Of a stretch of 64,000 nucleotides of DNA, positions 18,268 to 27,530 are shown one piece after another (positions within the stretch are counted from its first letter, which is position 1; each line of letters opens with the position of its first letter). A program made the position numbers and the translations under genes. The stretch is from Sphingobacteriales bacterium. Its GTDB lineage: Bacteria; Bacteroidota; Bacteroidia; Chitinophagales; Chitinophagaceae. The DNA lies in NCBI GenBank assembly GCA_027484425.1, contig JAIXSZ010000044.1, forward strand, positions 1 to 64,000, read 5' to 3'. The notes beneath the pieces are model-generated. The model did not search any database. It was not told where the DNA came from and saw only the letters and a program-made list of their open reading frames with translations.

Positions 18268-19473
18268 ATGCTACAGACAGACTACATTCATGTGCCTTAT
18301 GGCAAGACAGTACACGGTGAAGAAGAAATAGAGGCGGTTGTGAAAGTACTGCGCACCTCCACACAAATGAGCAAAAATGTGCGCGAAATGGAAGAGCGCA
18401 TCGCTGCATTGTATAACAAAAAATATGGCATAATGGTAAATAGTGGTTCATCTGCTCTTTACTTAGCTGCCGACCTTATGGATTATGAAGCTGGAACTGA
18501 AATAATTACTCCAGCACTTACATTTTCAACAACAGTGGCTCCGATAGTCAAAAAAGGATGGATACCTGCTTTTGTAGATGTAGAAGAAGGAACTTATAAC
18601 ATTGATGCCAATAAAGTAGAAGAAATGATAACGCCTAAAACAAAGGCAATGATCATTCCTAACCTTATGGGCAACTTACCTGATTGGAAACATCTCAGAG
18701 AAATAGCTGACAAGCATAACCTGTTTGTTCTTGAAGATTCAGCAGATACTTTGGGGGCTGAAATAGATGGTTTATCTTCAGGTAGGTTCACCGATATGAG
18801 CACTACTAGTTTCTATGGTTCTCATATAATCAATTGTGCTGGAAATGGTGGTATGCTTTGTGTGAATTCAGATGCATTTTATGATCGTGGACGTTTATTG
18901 CGTAGTTGGGGTCGCAGCTCTTCTTTGTTTGTAGAGTCTGAGAAAATAGAAAATAGATTTAATGTTGAAGTAGATGGTATACCCTACGATGCGAAATTTG
19001 TTTTCGAGGAGCCTGGTTATAACATTGAACCCTCTGAAATGGGTGCTGCATTTGGAGTAGTGCAACTCAATAAGTTGAAAAGTAATATTGATACACGTAC
19101 GGCAAACTATTTGCGTATGCGTGAATTCTTTGCACAATATGAAGAGTTTTTTATTCTTCCGAAACAATTACCTAATTCACGTACCGGTTGGTTGGCATAT
19201 TCATCTACTATTCGTCAATCTGCACCATTTATTCGTCGTGATTTACAGATTTTTCTTGAAAAACGCAACATTCAAACCCGCACTGTTTTCACTGGAAACA
19301 TCTTACGACAGCCAGGGTTTAAAAATGTGGTACACAAAGCTGCTTCAGGTGGATATCCAGAGTCAGATAAAGTAATGCGTGGAGGAATGTTGCTGGCTTG
19401 TCATCATGGTCTTAGCGAAGAGCAAATTGCCCATGTTATGGAAAGCATAACTGTCTTCATGAAAAATTTATAG
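18268..19473 (+). CDS. DegT/DnrJ/EryC1 family PLP enzyme with His in place of the Schiff-base Lys
   Basis: The protein has 401 residues of the sugar-nucleotide aminotransferase fold: GIMVNSGSSAL for the phosphate region, LEDSADTLGA with the PLP-contacting Asp, and the segment SFYGSHIINCAGNGG. In aminotransferases this last segment carries the catalytic Lys; here the position is His186. That substitution is the hallmark of the PLP/PMP 3-dehydratase branch (ColD, and RfbH/E1 with its iron-sulfur partner), which removes the C3 hydroxyl of a 4-keto-6-deoxy sugar. No sugar-nucleotide pathway genes sit next to it, so the substrate is unknown. It is followed 1 bp later by a small membrane protein gene. 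Confidence 0.8.
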   Translation: MLQTDYIHVPYGKTVHGEEEIEAVVKVLRTSTQMSKNVREMEERIAALYNKKYGIMVNSGSSALYLAADLMDYEAGTEIITPALTFSTTVAPIVKKGWIPAFVDVEEGTYNIDANKVEEMITPKTKAMIIPNLMGNLPDWKHLREIADKHNLFVLEDSADTLGAEIDGLSSGRFTDMSTTSFYGSHIINCAGNGGMLCVNSDAFYDRGRLLRSWGRSSSLFVESEKIENRFNVEVDGIPYDAKFVFEEPGYNIEPSEMGAAFGVVQLNKLKSNIDTRTANYLRMREFFAQYEEFFILPKQLPNSRTGWLAYSSTIRQSAPFIRRDLQIFLEKRNIQTRTVFTGNILRQPGFKNVVHKAASGGYPESDKVMRGGMLLACHHGLSEEQIAHVMESITVFMKNL

Positions 19474-19474
19474 A

Positions 19475-19855
19475 ATGTTCGAAATTATTTTATTGACATA
19501 TCTCACCTTTCGCAATAGTATGCGAGCAAAACTAAAAGGGTTAAATCCTATTCTTTGGGGATTTCTCACAGTGGTTTCGTTCTTGTCAGCACTATTTATA
19601 GGTTGTCTGGTAGTAGTTCTTGCTTTTTGTTCAGATGTTGTAGATATCAATTCTCTTTCATCTCAAGATCCAATAGTAAGAGCCGCCGTTAGTAAACAAT
19701 TGGTCGATGTGCTGAATGCAAATCCATTACATGTGCTTACAATAGAGCTTTTTGCAATAGGGGGGTACTTGCTAATAAGATACATACTTGACAATAAACC
19801 AAATAAAAAGACACCAGAAATTCACTGGTCCGATCGATTGGGCGAAAACAGGTAG
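19475..19855 (+). CDS. Small integral membrane protein, unknown
   Basis: The 126-residue frame begins one base after the stop of the DegT-family gene, so the two are translationally coupled or at least co-transcribed. Two hydrophobic stretches are visible (ILWGFLTVVSFLSALFIGCLVVVLAF at about 26-51 and LTIELFAIGGYLLIRYIL at about 88-105), with a basic C-terminal tail. No motif was recognised. It ends 4 bp before the end of the convergent LytTR gene. Confidence 0.65.
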   Translation: MFEIILLTYLTFRNSMRAKLKGLNPILWGFLTVVSFLSALFIGCLVVVLAFCSDVVDINSLSSQDPIVRAAVSKQLVDVLNANPLHVLTIELFAIGGYLLIRYILDNKPNKKTPEIHWSDRLGENR

Positions 19856-19859
19856 TTCT

Positions 19860-20597
19860 TTACCAACCCAATAGGTTTTTTAGTTTATTCATACCAGTTT
19901 TACTAACTGTAACTTTGGCGCCACATTGCAGCAATGCAATGTGGCTTTCTTTTTCGTAAGGTTCTATTCTCATTAGTTGGTTCACTGGTATCAAGTAAGA
20001 ACGATGAACCCTTACAAATTGTTGAGGATCAAGCGTTTGCTCTATGTGTGACAGTGTACTTTTTTTTAAGTATTGCCCGCCCTTGGTAACTATTCTTACA
20101 TAGTCATCATCTGCCTCTATATAGTGTATGTCTTGTGCTGGAATGATTCGAATAAGACCATTGTCTTTTACTACTACACGATGCTGGTATCCTTCGTAGA
20201 TATTATTTTCCAGCAGTGGCGCAATAGCTGGTATTTGTTTTATTGCTGATGTAGACATCCATTTGTCAAGTGCTTTCTCAAACCGTTCTCTTATTATTGG
20301 TTTTAGTAAATAGTCTACAGCATGTGTTTCAAATGCCTTTAATGCATATTCATCAAATGCAGTAGTAAATATTACTGCTGGTGGATTGTCTAACAATTCT
20401 AACATTTCAAAGCCATTTAGTCTGGGCATTTGTATATCCAAAAAAATTAGATCTGGTTGATGTTCCTGTATGGCCTTAAATCCTTCAAATCCATCGCCAC
20501 ATTCAGCTACTACTGAGATGTTGCTGTGCGATTGCAAATAGGAACGTATCAGCTGTCTTGCTAGCGATTCATCATCTATCAATATTACCTTGAACAT
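19860..20597 (-). CDS. LytTR family response regulator
   Basis: The protein is 245 residues: a receiver domain with phospho-acceptor Asp54 (LIFLDIQMP), acidic pocket Asp8/Asp9 and Lys in YLLKPI, then a LytTR DNA-binding domain at about 150-245 (IHYIEADDDYVRI, FVRVHRSYLIPVNQL). It is the partner of the histidine kinase encoded just upstream, with which it overlaps by 26 bp (translational coupling). Targets are unknown. Confidence 0.92.
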   Translation of the reverse strand: MFKVILIDDESLARQLIRSYLQSHSNISVVAECGDGFEGFKAIQEHQPDLIFLDIQMPRLNGFEMLELLDNPPAVIFTTAFDEYALKAFETHAVDYLLKPIIRERFEKALDKWMSTSAIKQIPAIAPLLENNIYEGYQHRVVVKDNGLIRIIPAQDIHYIEADDDYVRIVTKGGQYLKKSTLSHIEQTLDPQQFVRVHRSYLIPVNQLMRIEPYEKESHIALLQCGAKVTVSKTGMNKLKNLLGW

Positions 20598-21627
20598 GTT
20601 GTTGTGGTATTTTCAGAGTAGTGGTAAATATTTTTCCTTCTTTCCGTGTTTCAAGGAGGTCTGTTCGTCCATAAAGTAAATATAACCTTCGTTGAATGCC
20701 AGATAACCCAAACCCTGTACCTCGTGGTGGTTGCATATCTGGGTCGTAAGGATTGGTAATTGATAACTCCAGCATTCCGTTTCGAAGAATTATATGTACT
20801 ATGATTTCTACATTGCCAGTATTGCCATATAAGCCAAATTTTATGGCGTTTTCTAATACTGGCTGCAAAAGAAATGGAGGCATGATAGCATCGTCGGTAT
20901 ATTCTCTTATAAAAGTTATACAAAGTCTATCTCCAAACCTAACCGATTCTATTCCAAGGTAAGATTCAATGTAAGCTAACTCTTCTGCTATCGGTAAAGT
21001 GTCATTGGATTCTCGCTTTACAGAGCTTCTGAGAAAGTCTGATAATTTGCCTACCATATCCTGCGCCTTATCAGGTGAAATCATTATCAATGCGCTAATA
21101 GAGTTTAGGCTATTGTAAAGAAAGTGTGGTTGTAATTGTTGTCTAAGTTTAAACAGTTCAGCTTCTTTCAGCAATATGGAAGCATCCGTTTGTTGCTGAA
21201 ATCTGCTGTCTAATGCTGCCATGTTTTTTCGAAATGAACTAATTGTCGCGACCCATATATTGAAAATCCAAACTATAAGAAATCTAACTGGCAAACTCAA
21301 TCCAAGCCATCTGATAAAGTTGCCATTTTCAGGTTCATTCAGCCACCATTTTATCAATTCATATTGTATTGGAACGGTAGCAGCAGTAACAAATAGTGAG
21401 GTAAATAAAGCATACAATGTAATAGCAGCTGTGGTAGGGTAGGCCTTTATAAGTAATATAATGCCCCATAATGACCCAGTGAGCACGAATGTGCTTATTA
21501 GTGCATCTTGAAATGCTATTTCCCAACTAAACTGAAAGATATAATATACTATAAAGAAATGCTTTGCTAATACAAGAAGCATTAGCAATATTATTATCCA
21601 ATGTATATTTTTTCTGAGAGTGCGCAA
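20572..21627 (-). CDS. LytS-like sensor histidine kinase
   Basis: The protein is 351 residues with four hydrophobic segments in the first 130 residues, then the His_kinase domain (LRQQLQPHFLYNSLNSI, with His168 as phospho-acceptor) and a HATPase_c domain (PVLENAIKFGL, GTGFGLSGIQRRL). This is the compact PF06580 type that pairs with LytTR regulators. It lacks a recognisable extracellular sensor domain, so the signal is probably sensed within the membrane. It is co-expressed with the LytTR gene. Confidence 0.92.
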   Translation of the reverse strand: MRTLRKNIHWIIILLMLLVLAKHFFIVYYIFQFSWEIAFQDALISTFVLTGSLWGIILLIKAYPTTAAITLYALFTSLFVTAATVPIQYELIKWWLNEPENGNFIRWLGLSLPVRFLIVWIFNIWVATISSFRKNMAALDSRFQQQTDASILLKEAELFKLRQQLQPHFLYNSLNSISALIMISPDKAQDMVGKLSDFLRSSVKRESNDTLPIAEELAYIESYLGIESVRFGDRLCITFIREYTDDAIMPPFLLQPVLENAIKFGLYGNTGNVEIIVHIILRNGMLELSITNPYDPDMQPPRGTGFGLSGIQRRLYLLYGRTDLLETRKEGKIFTTTLKIPQQHVQGNIDR

Positions 21628-21634
21628 CAGCTGC

Positions 21635-21665
21635 CAAAAATAACGAAAATTATGCTCGTAAACAA
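21635..21665 (-). promoter_or_regulatory. Promoter TTG-N20-TATTTTTG for the LytS/LytTR operon
   Basis: On the minus strand the TTG (21665-21663) is 20 bp upstream of an exact -7 element (21642-21635), which ends 7 bp before the ATG of the kinase gene. This spacing is close to the known Bacteroidota consensus; the leader would be very short. Confidence 0.55.
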
Positions 21666-21809
21666 TTGACTATATGAATATATTTTTCTCATTTGACTTC
21701 AGATTTTGTTTCCTAAGTTGTTGTTCTGTTTTGTATTTTGATGTCTAGTCCTACAAAACTGCCTTATTACATTTAATTGTTTATTTTTAGCTTTTTTAGA
21801 TTTTTGAAA

Positions 21810-21817
21810 TACCTTTG
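21810..21817 (+). promoter_or_regulatory. -7 element TACCTTTG for the aldolase gene
   Basis: An exact TAnnTTTG match 27 bp upstream of the chosen ATG at 21845. The upstream in-frame TTG at 21815 lies inside this element, so it was rejected as a start. Confidence 0.5.
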
Positions 21818-21844
21818 CAGCCAGATTCAAAAAATTCCTCAAAT

Positions 21845-22903
21845 ATGTCAGCAAACAAAATTCACGAACTTTTGGGTGACAAAGCCGAGTATTATCTTGG
21901 TCACACCTGTAACACCATTGGTAAATCTTCAATTCACATTCCATCTCCATCTCACCTCGATGAAGTTTGGACACAGTCAAACCGCAATGTTCAAACTTTA
22001 CGTAGCATAGGTTCATTGATGAACAATGGTCGTTTGTCTGGTAGTGGTTATGTATCAATACTACCCGTAGATCAGGGTATAGAGCATAGTGGTGGTGCTT
22101 CATTCGCTCCAAATCCTATTTATTTCGACCCTGAAAATATTGTTAAATTAGCGATAGAGGGCGGGTGCAATGCTGTTGCTTCTACATACGGAGTATTGGG
22201 TTCTGTAGCTCGTAAATATGCACATAAAATACCCTTTATTGTTAAGGTAAATCATAATGAATTTATATCATACCCAAACAAGTTTGACCAGATAATGTTT
22301 GGTACAATTAAAGATGCTTGGAATATGGGCGCGGTGGCTGTTGGCGCTACTATTTACTTTGGTAGTGATGAGAGTGCTCGTCAGATAGTAGAAGTTGCAA
22401 AGGCTTTTGAATATGCTCATGAGCTAGGTATGGCCACTGTATTGTGGTGTTATCTTCGTAATGGAAGTTTTAAAAAGGATGGTGTAGATTATCATACTTC
22501 TGCTGACCTTACCGGACAAGCAAATCATTTGGGTGTAACTATCCAGGCAGACATTATTAAACAAAAATTACCGACCAATAATGGCGGTTACAATGCCATC
22601 AACTTTGGTAAAACTAGTAAATTGGTATACGAAAATCTAACAACTGATCACCCCATCGATCTTGCACGTTATCAGGTAGCTAATTGCTACATGGGTCGTG
22701 TAGGCCTTATTAACTCTGGCGGTGAATCTAAAGGTGCTACCGATATGGCTGAAGCAGTTATGACTGCCGTAGTTAACAAACGTGCTGGTGGTATGGGACT
22801 CATCAGTGGTCGTAAAGCATTCCAAAAACCAATGAACGAAGGTGTACAGTTATTAAACACTATTCAAGACGTATATCTTGATAGTTCTGTAACAATAGCT
22901 TAA
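21845..22903 (+). CDS. fbaB: Class I fructose-bisphosphate aldolase (DhnA/FbaB type)
   Basis: The protein has 352 residues from the ATG at 21845. The segments [42 protein letters not shown] and VGATIYFGS match the FbaB/DhnA class I aldolases, which form a Schiff base with lysine and cleave fructose 1,6-bisphosphate to glyceraldehyde 3-phosphate and dihydroxyacetone phosphate. It acts in glycolysis or gluconeogenesis in the cytoplasm. It is a single-gene transcript ended by a strong hairpin. Confidence 0.9.
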   Translation: MSANKIHELLGDKAEYYLGHTCNTIGKSSIHIPSPSHLDEVWTQSNRNVQTLRSIGSLMNNGRLSGSGYVSILPVDQGIEHSGGASFAPNPIYFDPENIVKLAIEGGCNAVASTYGVLGSVARKYAHKIPFIVKVNHNEFISYPNKFDQIMFGTIKDAWNMGAVAVGATIYFGSDESARQIVEVAKAFEYAHELGMATVLWCYLRNGSFKKDGVDYHTSADLTGQANHLGVTIQADIIKQKLPTNNGGYNAINFGKTSKLVYENLTTDHPIDLARYQVANCYMGRVGLINSGGESKGATDMAEAVMTAVVNKRAGGMGLISGRKAFQKPMNEGVQLLNTIQDVYLDSSVTIA

Positions 22904-22925
22904 TCGTTTATTTTTATAATAATCT

Positions 22926-22956
22926 ACAGCGGCTGCATGCAATATGCAGCCGCTGT
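22926..22956 (+). terminator. Hairpin terminator after the aldolase gene
   Basis: A 13-bp perfect stem (22926-22938 and 22944-22956) with a 5-nt loop (GCAAT) is followed by AATCGTTTTG, 23 bp after the stop codon. Confidence 0.75.
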
Positions 22957-23025
22957 AATCGTTTTGTATTGTTCCAGCATTTCAATTCATATTATAGCTG
23001 TAATTTTTTACCTATTTTTACAAGT

Positions 23026-24462
23026 ATGCGTTTCAGAACCTTTTTTATTCTATTGTTGCTAGCCATAAGTTTCACAACTTTATTGAATACTTCTTGTCAA
23101 AAGGAAAGGCGGACATTATCAGTTGGCGGAAATTTGAGATTTTCTGATGATACCTTATCATTTGATACAATATTTACTGCTGCGGGTAGTTTTACAACAG
23201 GTATACTGATATATAATCCTAATAATCAGGAAGTTGTGCTAAGTTCGGTAAGAATGTTGAATCCAAATTCTTTCTTTAGACTTAACGTAGACGGTTTTTC
23301 TGGTAATAATGTTCCTAATATTAGGATAGCGCCAAACGATAGTATTTATGTATTCGCAACCGTAACTATTGACCCAACAAATCAATTAAATCCATTTGTT
23401 GTAACTGACTCACTTGTTGCTACACTTAATGGAAAAGAATTTTTCTTACCCTTCACAGCTTATGGCCAAAATGCGCGGTACATACGAGACAGCTTAATAA
23501 CTACCAATACAGTGTGGGATACTACACTTCCATATGTTATAATAAACAGTGCGGGAGTAGCTAAGGGTGCTACACTTACCATTAATGCAGGTTGCCGTAT
23601 TTATATGCATCAAAACTCAGGACTTGTTGTGTTCGGTAAATTGATTGCTGATGGAACTTCTCAAGATAGTATTATATTTCAGGGAGATCGCCTTGACCGT
23701 CGTTATTTTGGATATGAAGGTTATCCGGGCGAATGGGGGGGTATCTATTTTCACTCTTACAGCAGTGGTAGCGTATTGCGCTATACTCGTATAGAAAACG
23801 GCGGAAATGGGGCATTGGGTAACCCTACAGCCATTTGGGTTGATATTGACTCTAATGCTATTGGGTCTCAACCTCAATTGCGTATGGAAAACTGTATTGT
23901 TAAGAACTCCATAGGTAGTGGCATATATAGCCGCAAGGGAACTATATCTGCTACCAATTCTCTATTTCATACCACCGGTGGATATGCTTTGGCTATCATT
24001 CAAGGGGGTAAAGATACTTTTACTAATTGTACGTTTGCTAACTACGGTGGTACTGCACTCAGTCATACGACACAAGGAACTGTGGCAATTCTGAACTATT
24101 ATAAACCTGATCAAAACACAATATTCTATGGAGATCTACAAGCCACACTTCGAAATTGTATTGTATATGGTAGTTTAGATAGTGAAATAGTTTGCAGTGC
24201 TGTACCCGAAGCGTCAGCCAGCCTACATCTCGATCATTGCTTGCTGCGAATGGGGTTGGTGAGAGAACCATTTGTAACTTTCACCAATTGTCTGTTTAAC
24301 CAAGATCCACTTTTCAAAGACACCCAAAAAGGAGATTTTCGTCTGCGGCCTTCATCTCCGGCTATCGGAAATGGCAATGCGTTGTACTCTCCAAACATTG
24401 ATTTAAATGGTTCCAATCGCTCAGGAAGTAATGATATTGGATGTTATCGTTTTTCAGAATAG
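23026..24462 (+). CDS. Right-handed beta-helix lipoprotein
   Basis: From the ATG at 23026 the protein is 478 residues with a lipoprotein signal (FFILLLLAISFTTLLNTSC). The frame extends further upstream without a good start. After a beta-sandwich of about 130 residues comes a right-handed parallel beta-helix built of short rungs (GIYFHSYSSGSVLRYTRIENGG, ATNSLFHTTGGYALAIIQGG, FTNCTFANYGGTALS), as in polysaccharide-processing and surface proteins. Substrate binding or lyase activity cannot be told from sequence; no catalytic triad was recognised. Confidence 0.75.
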   Translation: MRFRTFFILLLLAISFTTLLNTSCQKERRTLSVGGNLRFSDDTLSFDTIFTAAGSFTTGILIYNPNNQEVVLSSVRMLNPNSFFRLNVDGFSGNNVPNIRIAPNDSIYVFATVTIDPTNQLNPFVVTDSLVATLNGKEFFLPFTAYGQNARYIRDSLITTNTVWDTTLPYVIINSAGVAKGATLTINAGCRIYMHQNSGLVVFGKLIADGTSQDSIIFQGDRLDRRYFGYEGYPGEWGGIYFHSYSSGSVLRYTRIENGGNGALGNPTAIWVDIDSNAIGSQPQLRMENCIVKNSIGSGIYSRKGTISATNSLFHTTGGYALAIIQGGKDTFTNCTFANYGGTALSHTTQGTVAILNYYKPDQNTIFYGDLQATLRNCIVYGSLDSEIVCSAVPEASASLHLDHCLLRMGLVREPFVTFTNCLFNQDPLFKDTQKGDFRLRPSSPAIGNGNALYSPNIDLNGSNRSGSNDIGCYRFSE

Positions 24463-24570
24463 CTACATCTATTTATTGTTAATGTAGCGTTTCAATTCTT
24501 GATATTGCCCACAATAATTTAAGTTTATATTCTAATTATATACCTAAGGCTCTGGTGTATTTGAGAATAT

Positions 24571-24578
24571 TACTTTTG
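24571..24578 (+). promoter_or_regulatory. -7 element TACTTTTG upstream of the CheY-like gene
   Basis: An exact TAnnTTTG match 128 bp before the ATG at 24707. If used, the transcript has a leader of about 120 nt; no hairpin was recognised in it. Confidence 0.35.
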
Positions 24579-24706
24579 TATGTGTTATTAACAAAGCATG
24601 AAAATATATTTTGCAAAACGATAACAAAATAAAAATTCGTATTCTCAATATTATAGAGTAATATAGCTCTGATAATCAGTTAATTACATTTTAACCCCCT
24701 TGGAAT

Positions 24707-25126
24707 ATGAATTATTTAAATAATTTTATCATCATCGACGATGATAAACTGAACAATAAGTTATGTAGAACTATATTGGAAAAGACATATCCTGATTCGA
24801 AAATCATAGATTTTACAGATCCAGTAAAAGGATTGCAATATATATCAGATACTTTTAGTGACCCACAATCTGAGGAATTTGCTGTTTTATTGTTGGATAT
24901 TATGATGCCAGTAATGAATGCTTGGGATTTCCTGGAAAGATTTGATCATCTTTTAGAAACTGTCAAAACCAGAGTTAAGATTTACATTCTATCATCTTCT
25001 ATTGACAGTCTTGACATGAAAAAGGCTCAAGACAATAAATATGTAGAGTATTATCTTATTAAACCACTTACTAAAGAGTCTATAAAATTGATAGTGCACG
25101 TTTTGAACAAGAAAATGTCGGCATGA
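24707..25126 (+). CDS. Stand-alone CheY-like receiver protein
   Basis: The 139 residues are a bare receiver domain with acidic pocket Asp11-Asp13, phospho-acceptor Asp64 in LLLDIMMPVMNAW, a hydroxyl-rich switch (SSS at 96-98) and Lys119 in IKPL. It has no output domain, so it must act by protein contact. No kinase is adjacent. It is separated from the tryptophan dioxygenase gene by 79 bp. Confidence 0.85.
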   Translation: MNYLNNFIIIDDDKLNNKLCRTILEKTYPDSKIIDFTDPVKGLQYISDTFSDPQSEEFAVLLLDIMMPVMNAWDFLERFDHLLETVKTRVKIYILSSSIDSLDMKKAQDNKYVEYYLIKPLTKESIKLIVHVLNKKMSA

Positions 25127-25205
25127 TTTTGATGTCACATTGTTGGATATCATAAATATGACAAGAATCATACACCATTCATTATTCAATTAGTATTTTA
25201 GCTCC

Positions 25206-26243
25206 ATGGAAAATAAAGAACGTAAACCTGTCTATTACAGTGAGTATTTGCAACTAGACAAAATATTGAATGCACAGCAACCCGAAAGCCAAAAAGAGGG
25301 TGTAAAAGCTGATGATGAAATGTTGTTTATCGTTATTCATCAGGCTTATGAATTATGGTTCAAGCAGATATTGCATGAATTGGAGATTGTTAGAGAAATC
25401 TTTAGTCAAACCAACATTCAGCATAATACACCTGATATCTATAACACTGTACACAGATTAAAAAGAGTTTGCAAAATACTAGAGGTGGCAGTGATGCAAA
25501 TGGGGGTATTAGAGACAATGACTCCTCTTGATTTTCTTGATTTCCGTGATCTTCTCAGACCTGCATCTGGTTTTCAGAGTATCCAGTTTAAGATGATAGA
25601 AGCAACACTTGGTCTTCATTATGAGCAAAGGCATGGTAAGGCATATTATCTTTCACAGCTTACTCTTGCAGATGTTGATAGAGTAAAAAATGCTGAGCAT
25701 GAACTTTCATTGTTAGTCCTTATCGATCGGTGGCTGGCCAGAATGCCATTTGTAAACAACAAAGATTACTGGGGAGACATTGATAACGCATCGGCTTTCT
25801 GGACTAGATATAGAAATGCTTACACAGAAGGTTTATCAGAGGCAGAAATGCAAAACGTAAAGGTTTTCGATAGCATATTTATCAATACTGCTGACTATCC
25901 TGCAGGTAGGTCTTTTAGTGCTGAAGCGTCGAGGAATGCTATGTTTATTATGCTCTATCGCGATCAACCTTTGTTGCAATTGCCTTACGAATTACTCACT
26001 ACTTTGCTTGAGGTAGATGAGCAGCTGTCTATGTGGCGCCATAGGCACATACATATGGTGCAGCGTACCATTGGGAAAAGAGTTGGTACTGGCGGTAGCA
26101 CAGGTGCTGAATACCTAAGAGGTGCTGCTGATAGCCATTATATTTTCAAAGAACTTGCAGAACTTACTTCATTTCTTTTGCCAAGACATATGTTGCCCGA
26201 ATTGCCTAAGTCATTGATTGAGGATTTAGGTTTCAAGCAATAA
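25206..26243 (+). CDS. kynA: Tryptophan 2,3-dioxygenase
   Basis: The protein has 345 residues of the heme-dependent tryptophan dioxygenase family, which oxidises L-tryptophan to N-formylkynurenine, the first step of the kynurenine pathway. Recognisable segments are YYSEYLQLDKILNAQ, VIHQAYELWFKQI, FLDFRDLLRPASGFQS and the C-terminal block MWRHRHIHMVQRTIG then GTGGSTGAEYLR, with the heme-ligand histidine expected in the first of these. No other kynurenine or NAD-synthesis genes are next to it. It is followed by an imperfect hairpin terminator. Confidence 0.93.
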   Translation: MENKERKPVYYSEYLQLDKILNAQQPESQKEGVKADDEMLFIVIHQAYELWFKQILHELEIVREIFSQTNIQHNTPDIYNTVHRLKRVCKILEVAVMQMGVLETMTPLDFLDFRDLLRPASGFQSIQFKMIEATLGLHYEQRHGKAYYLSQLTLADVDRVKNAEHELSLLVLIDRWLARMPFVNNKDYWGDIDNASAFWTRYRNAYTEGLSEAEMQNVKVFDSIFINTADYPAGRSFSAEASRNAMFIMLYRDQPLLQLPYELLTTLLEVDEQLSMWRHRHIHMVQRTIGKRVGTGGSTGAEYLRGAADSHYIFKELAELTSFLLPRHMLPELPKSLIEDLGFKQ

Positions 26244-26267
26244 AATTCATATTGGTAATTTTCCAGT

Positions 26268-26308
26268 CTGCTTCGCTATACTGTTTATGTATACGTAGCA
26301 GATTTTTC
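26268..26308 (+). terminator. Imperfect hairpin with T tract after kynA
   Basis: Outer arms TCTGCT (26268) and AGCAGA (26298) and inner arms TATAC/GTATA form a stem with a small internal bulge, followed by TTTTT at 26304-26308. Confidence 0.55.
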
Positions 26309-26374
26309 TTTTTAGCTAATTGCACTGAGGTCAAATTATTATTTTTCATCGTTCTTTACTTCGTTTCACTTTGT

Positions 26375-26382
26375 TACTTTTG
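26375..26382 (+). promoter_or_regulatory. -7 element TACTTTTG for gldB
   Basis: An exact TAnnTTTG match 20 bp before the ATG at 26403; no TTG at ideal spacing. Confidence 0.45.
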
Positions 26383-26402
26383 CCCACAAACTCAATATTC
26401 AT

Positions 26403-27488
26403 ATGATAAATAAATTAGTTAAGAACCTAGGTTTAAACAAAGTTACTTTAGCGTTGGCAACGGTTTGTTTATTGATAACTCAAAGTTGCAACAACGAATC
26501 GGAAAAAGTACCAGACACATCTTCAATCAACGTAGAATTAATTACGACTAGGTTTGACAAAGATTTATACGCCTTGGATACCAACAAAATTGGCGATGGT
26601 TTGAAAAAGCTAAATAATAAGTATCCAGACTTTCTTAATTATTTTTTGGACACCATAATGGCGTATGGTATCAAAGGCAACTATAACGACACAGTTACTG
26701 GAATTAAGGACGGACTTAGACCGTTTCTAGTATTTAAAGACTTTAAAGAACTTCAAAATGAAATTGAACTCAAATACCCAGATACCAAAAAAACTGACGA
26801 GCAATTAATCAATGGATTTAAACTCTTCAAATACTATTACCCTGAAATAACAATTCCCAAGATTATTTATCTTAATATGGGGCTTAGTAACTGGCCTAGT
26901 TTTCCTGTAGACAATACAACATTATGCATTGGTCTTGATATGTTTTTGGGAGACGACTTTAAGCATTACCGCTCTATTGGCGTGCACGAATACATGAATG
27001 CACATTTAAGACAATCTTACATACCGGTTTCTGTATTTGGAGCTATATACAAGGGTATGCACCCTTTAAAGATGGCTGAGAAAAACCTGCTTGACCTAAT
27101 GATTCAAAAAGGTAAAGAACAGTATTTCCTCCATAAATTGCTTCCTTATTTGCCAGACTCCACATTATTTGGCTACAAGCAAAAGCAAATAGACTGGTGT
27201 AATAGCAATGAAGCACTGGTGTATAATTTTTTTATTCAAAATCAACTAATTTATTCAAAAGAAGCCCAGAATATTATGCCCTACATAACTGATGGGCCTT
27301 TTGCCAGAGGGTTAGAGCCAGTAAGTGTCGTAGAGAAATCGACTCCAGGTAGCATAGGAGTGTGGTTGGGTTACAAAATCGTTACTGCATATATGGCTAA
27401 TAATAAAACAGTCACTTTAAAACAGCTCACAGATCAGCAGATAGCGGCTGAAAAGTTTTTAGAAATGGCTAAGTACAAGCCCAGATAG
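26403..27488 (+). CDS. gldB: GldB-like gliding-motility lipoprotein
   Basis: The protein has 361 residues with a lipoprotein signal ending LLITQSC. The mature start (INVELITTRFDKDLYALD) and the segment SIGVHEYMNAHLRQSYIPVSVFG fit the GldB family, an inner-membrane or periplasmic lipoprotein required for gliding motility and T9SS-linked surface movement in Flavobacterium; it also occurs in non-gliding Bacteroidota. It is followed 42 bp later by the DUF3078 gene, so they probably form one operon. Confidence 0.75.
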   Translation: MINKLVKNLGLNKVTLALATVCLLITQSCNNESEKVPDTSSINVELITTRFDKDLYALDTNKIGDGLKKLNNKYPDFLNYFLDTIMAYGIKGNYNDTVTGIKDGLRPFLVFKDFKELQNEIELKYPDTKKTDEQLINGFKLFKYYYPEITIPKIIYLNMGLSNWPSFPVDNTTLCIGLDMFLGDDFKHYRSIGVHEYMNAHLRQSYIPVSVFGAIYKGMHPLKMAEKNLLDLMIQKGKEQYFLHKLLPYLPDSTLFGYKQKQIDWCNSNEALVYNFFIQNQLIYSKEAQNIMPYITDGPFARGLEPVSVVEKSTPGSIGVWLGYKIVTAYMANNKTVTLKQLTDQQIAAEKFLEMAKYKPR

Positions 27489-27530
27489 TTCAGTTTATTC
27501 AAATTATTTTTCTACTTAACAATTGGATTT

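Noticed and set aside
21815-21817. TTG start for the aldolase gene
   Set aside because: It is part of the -7 promoter element, and the ATG at 21845 starts the conserved protein.
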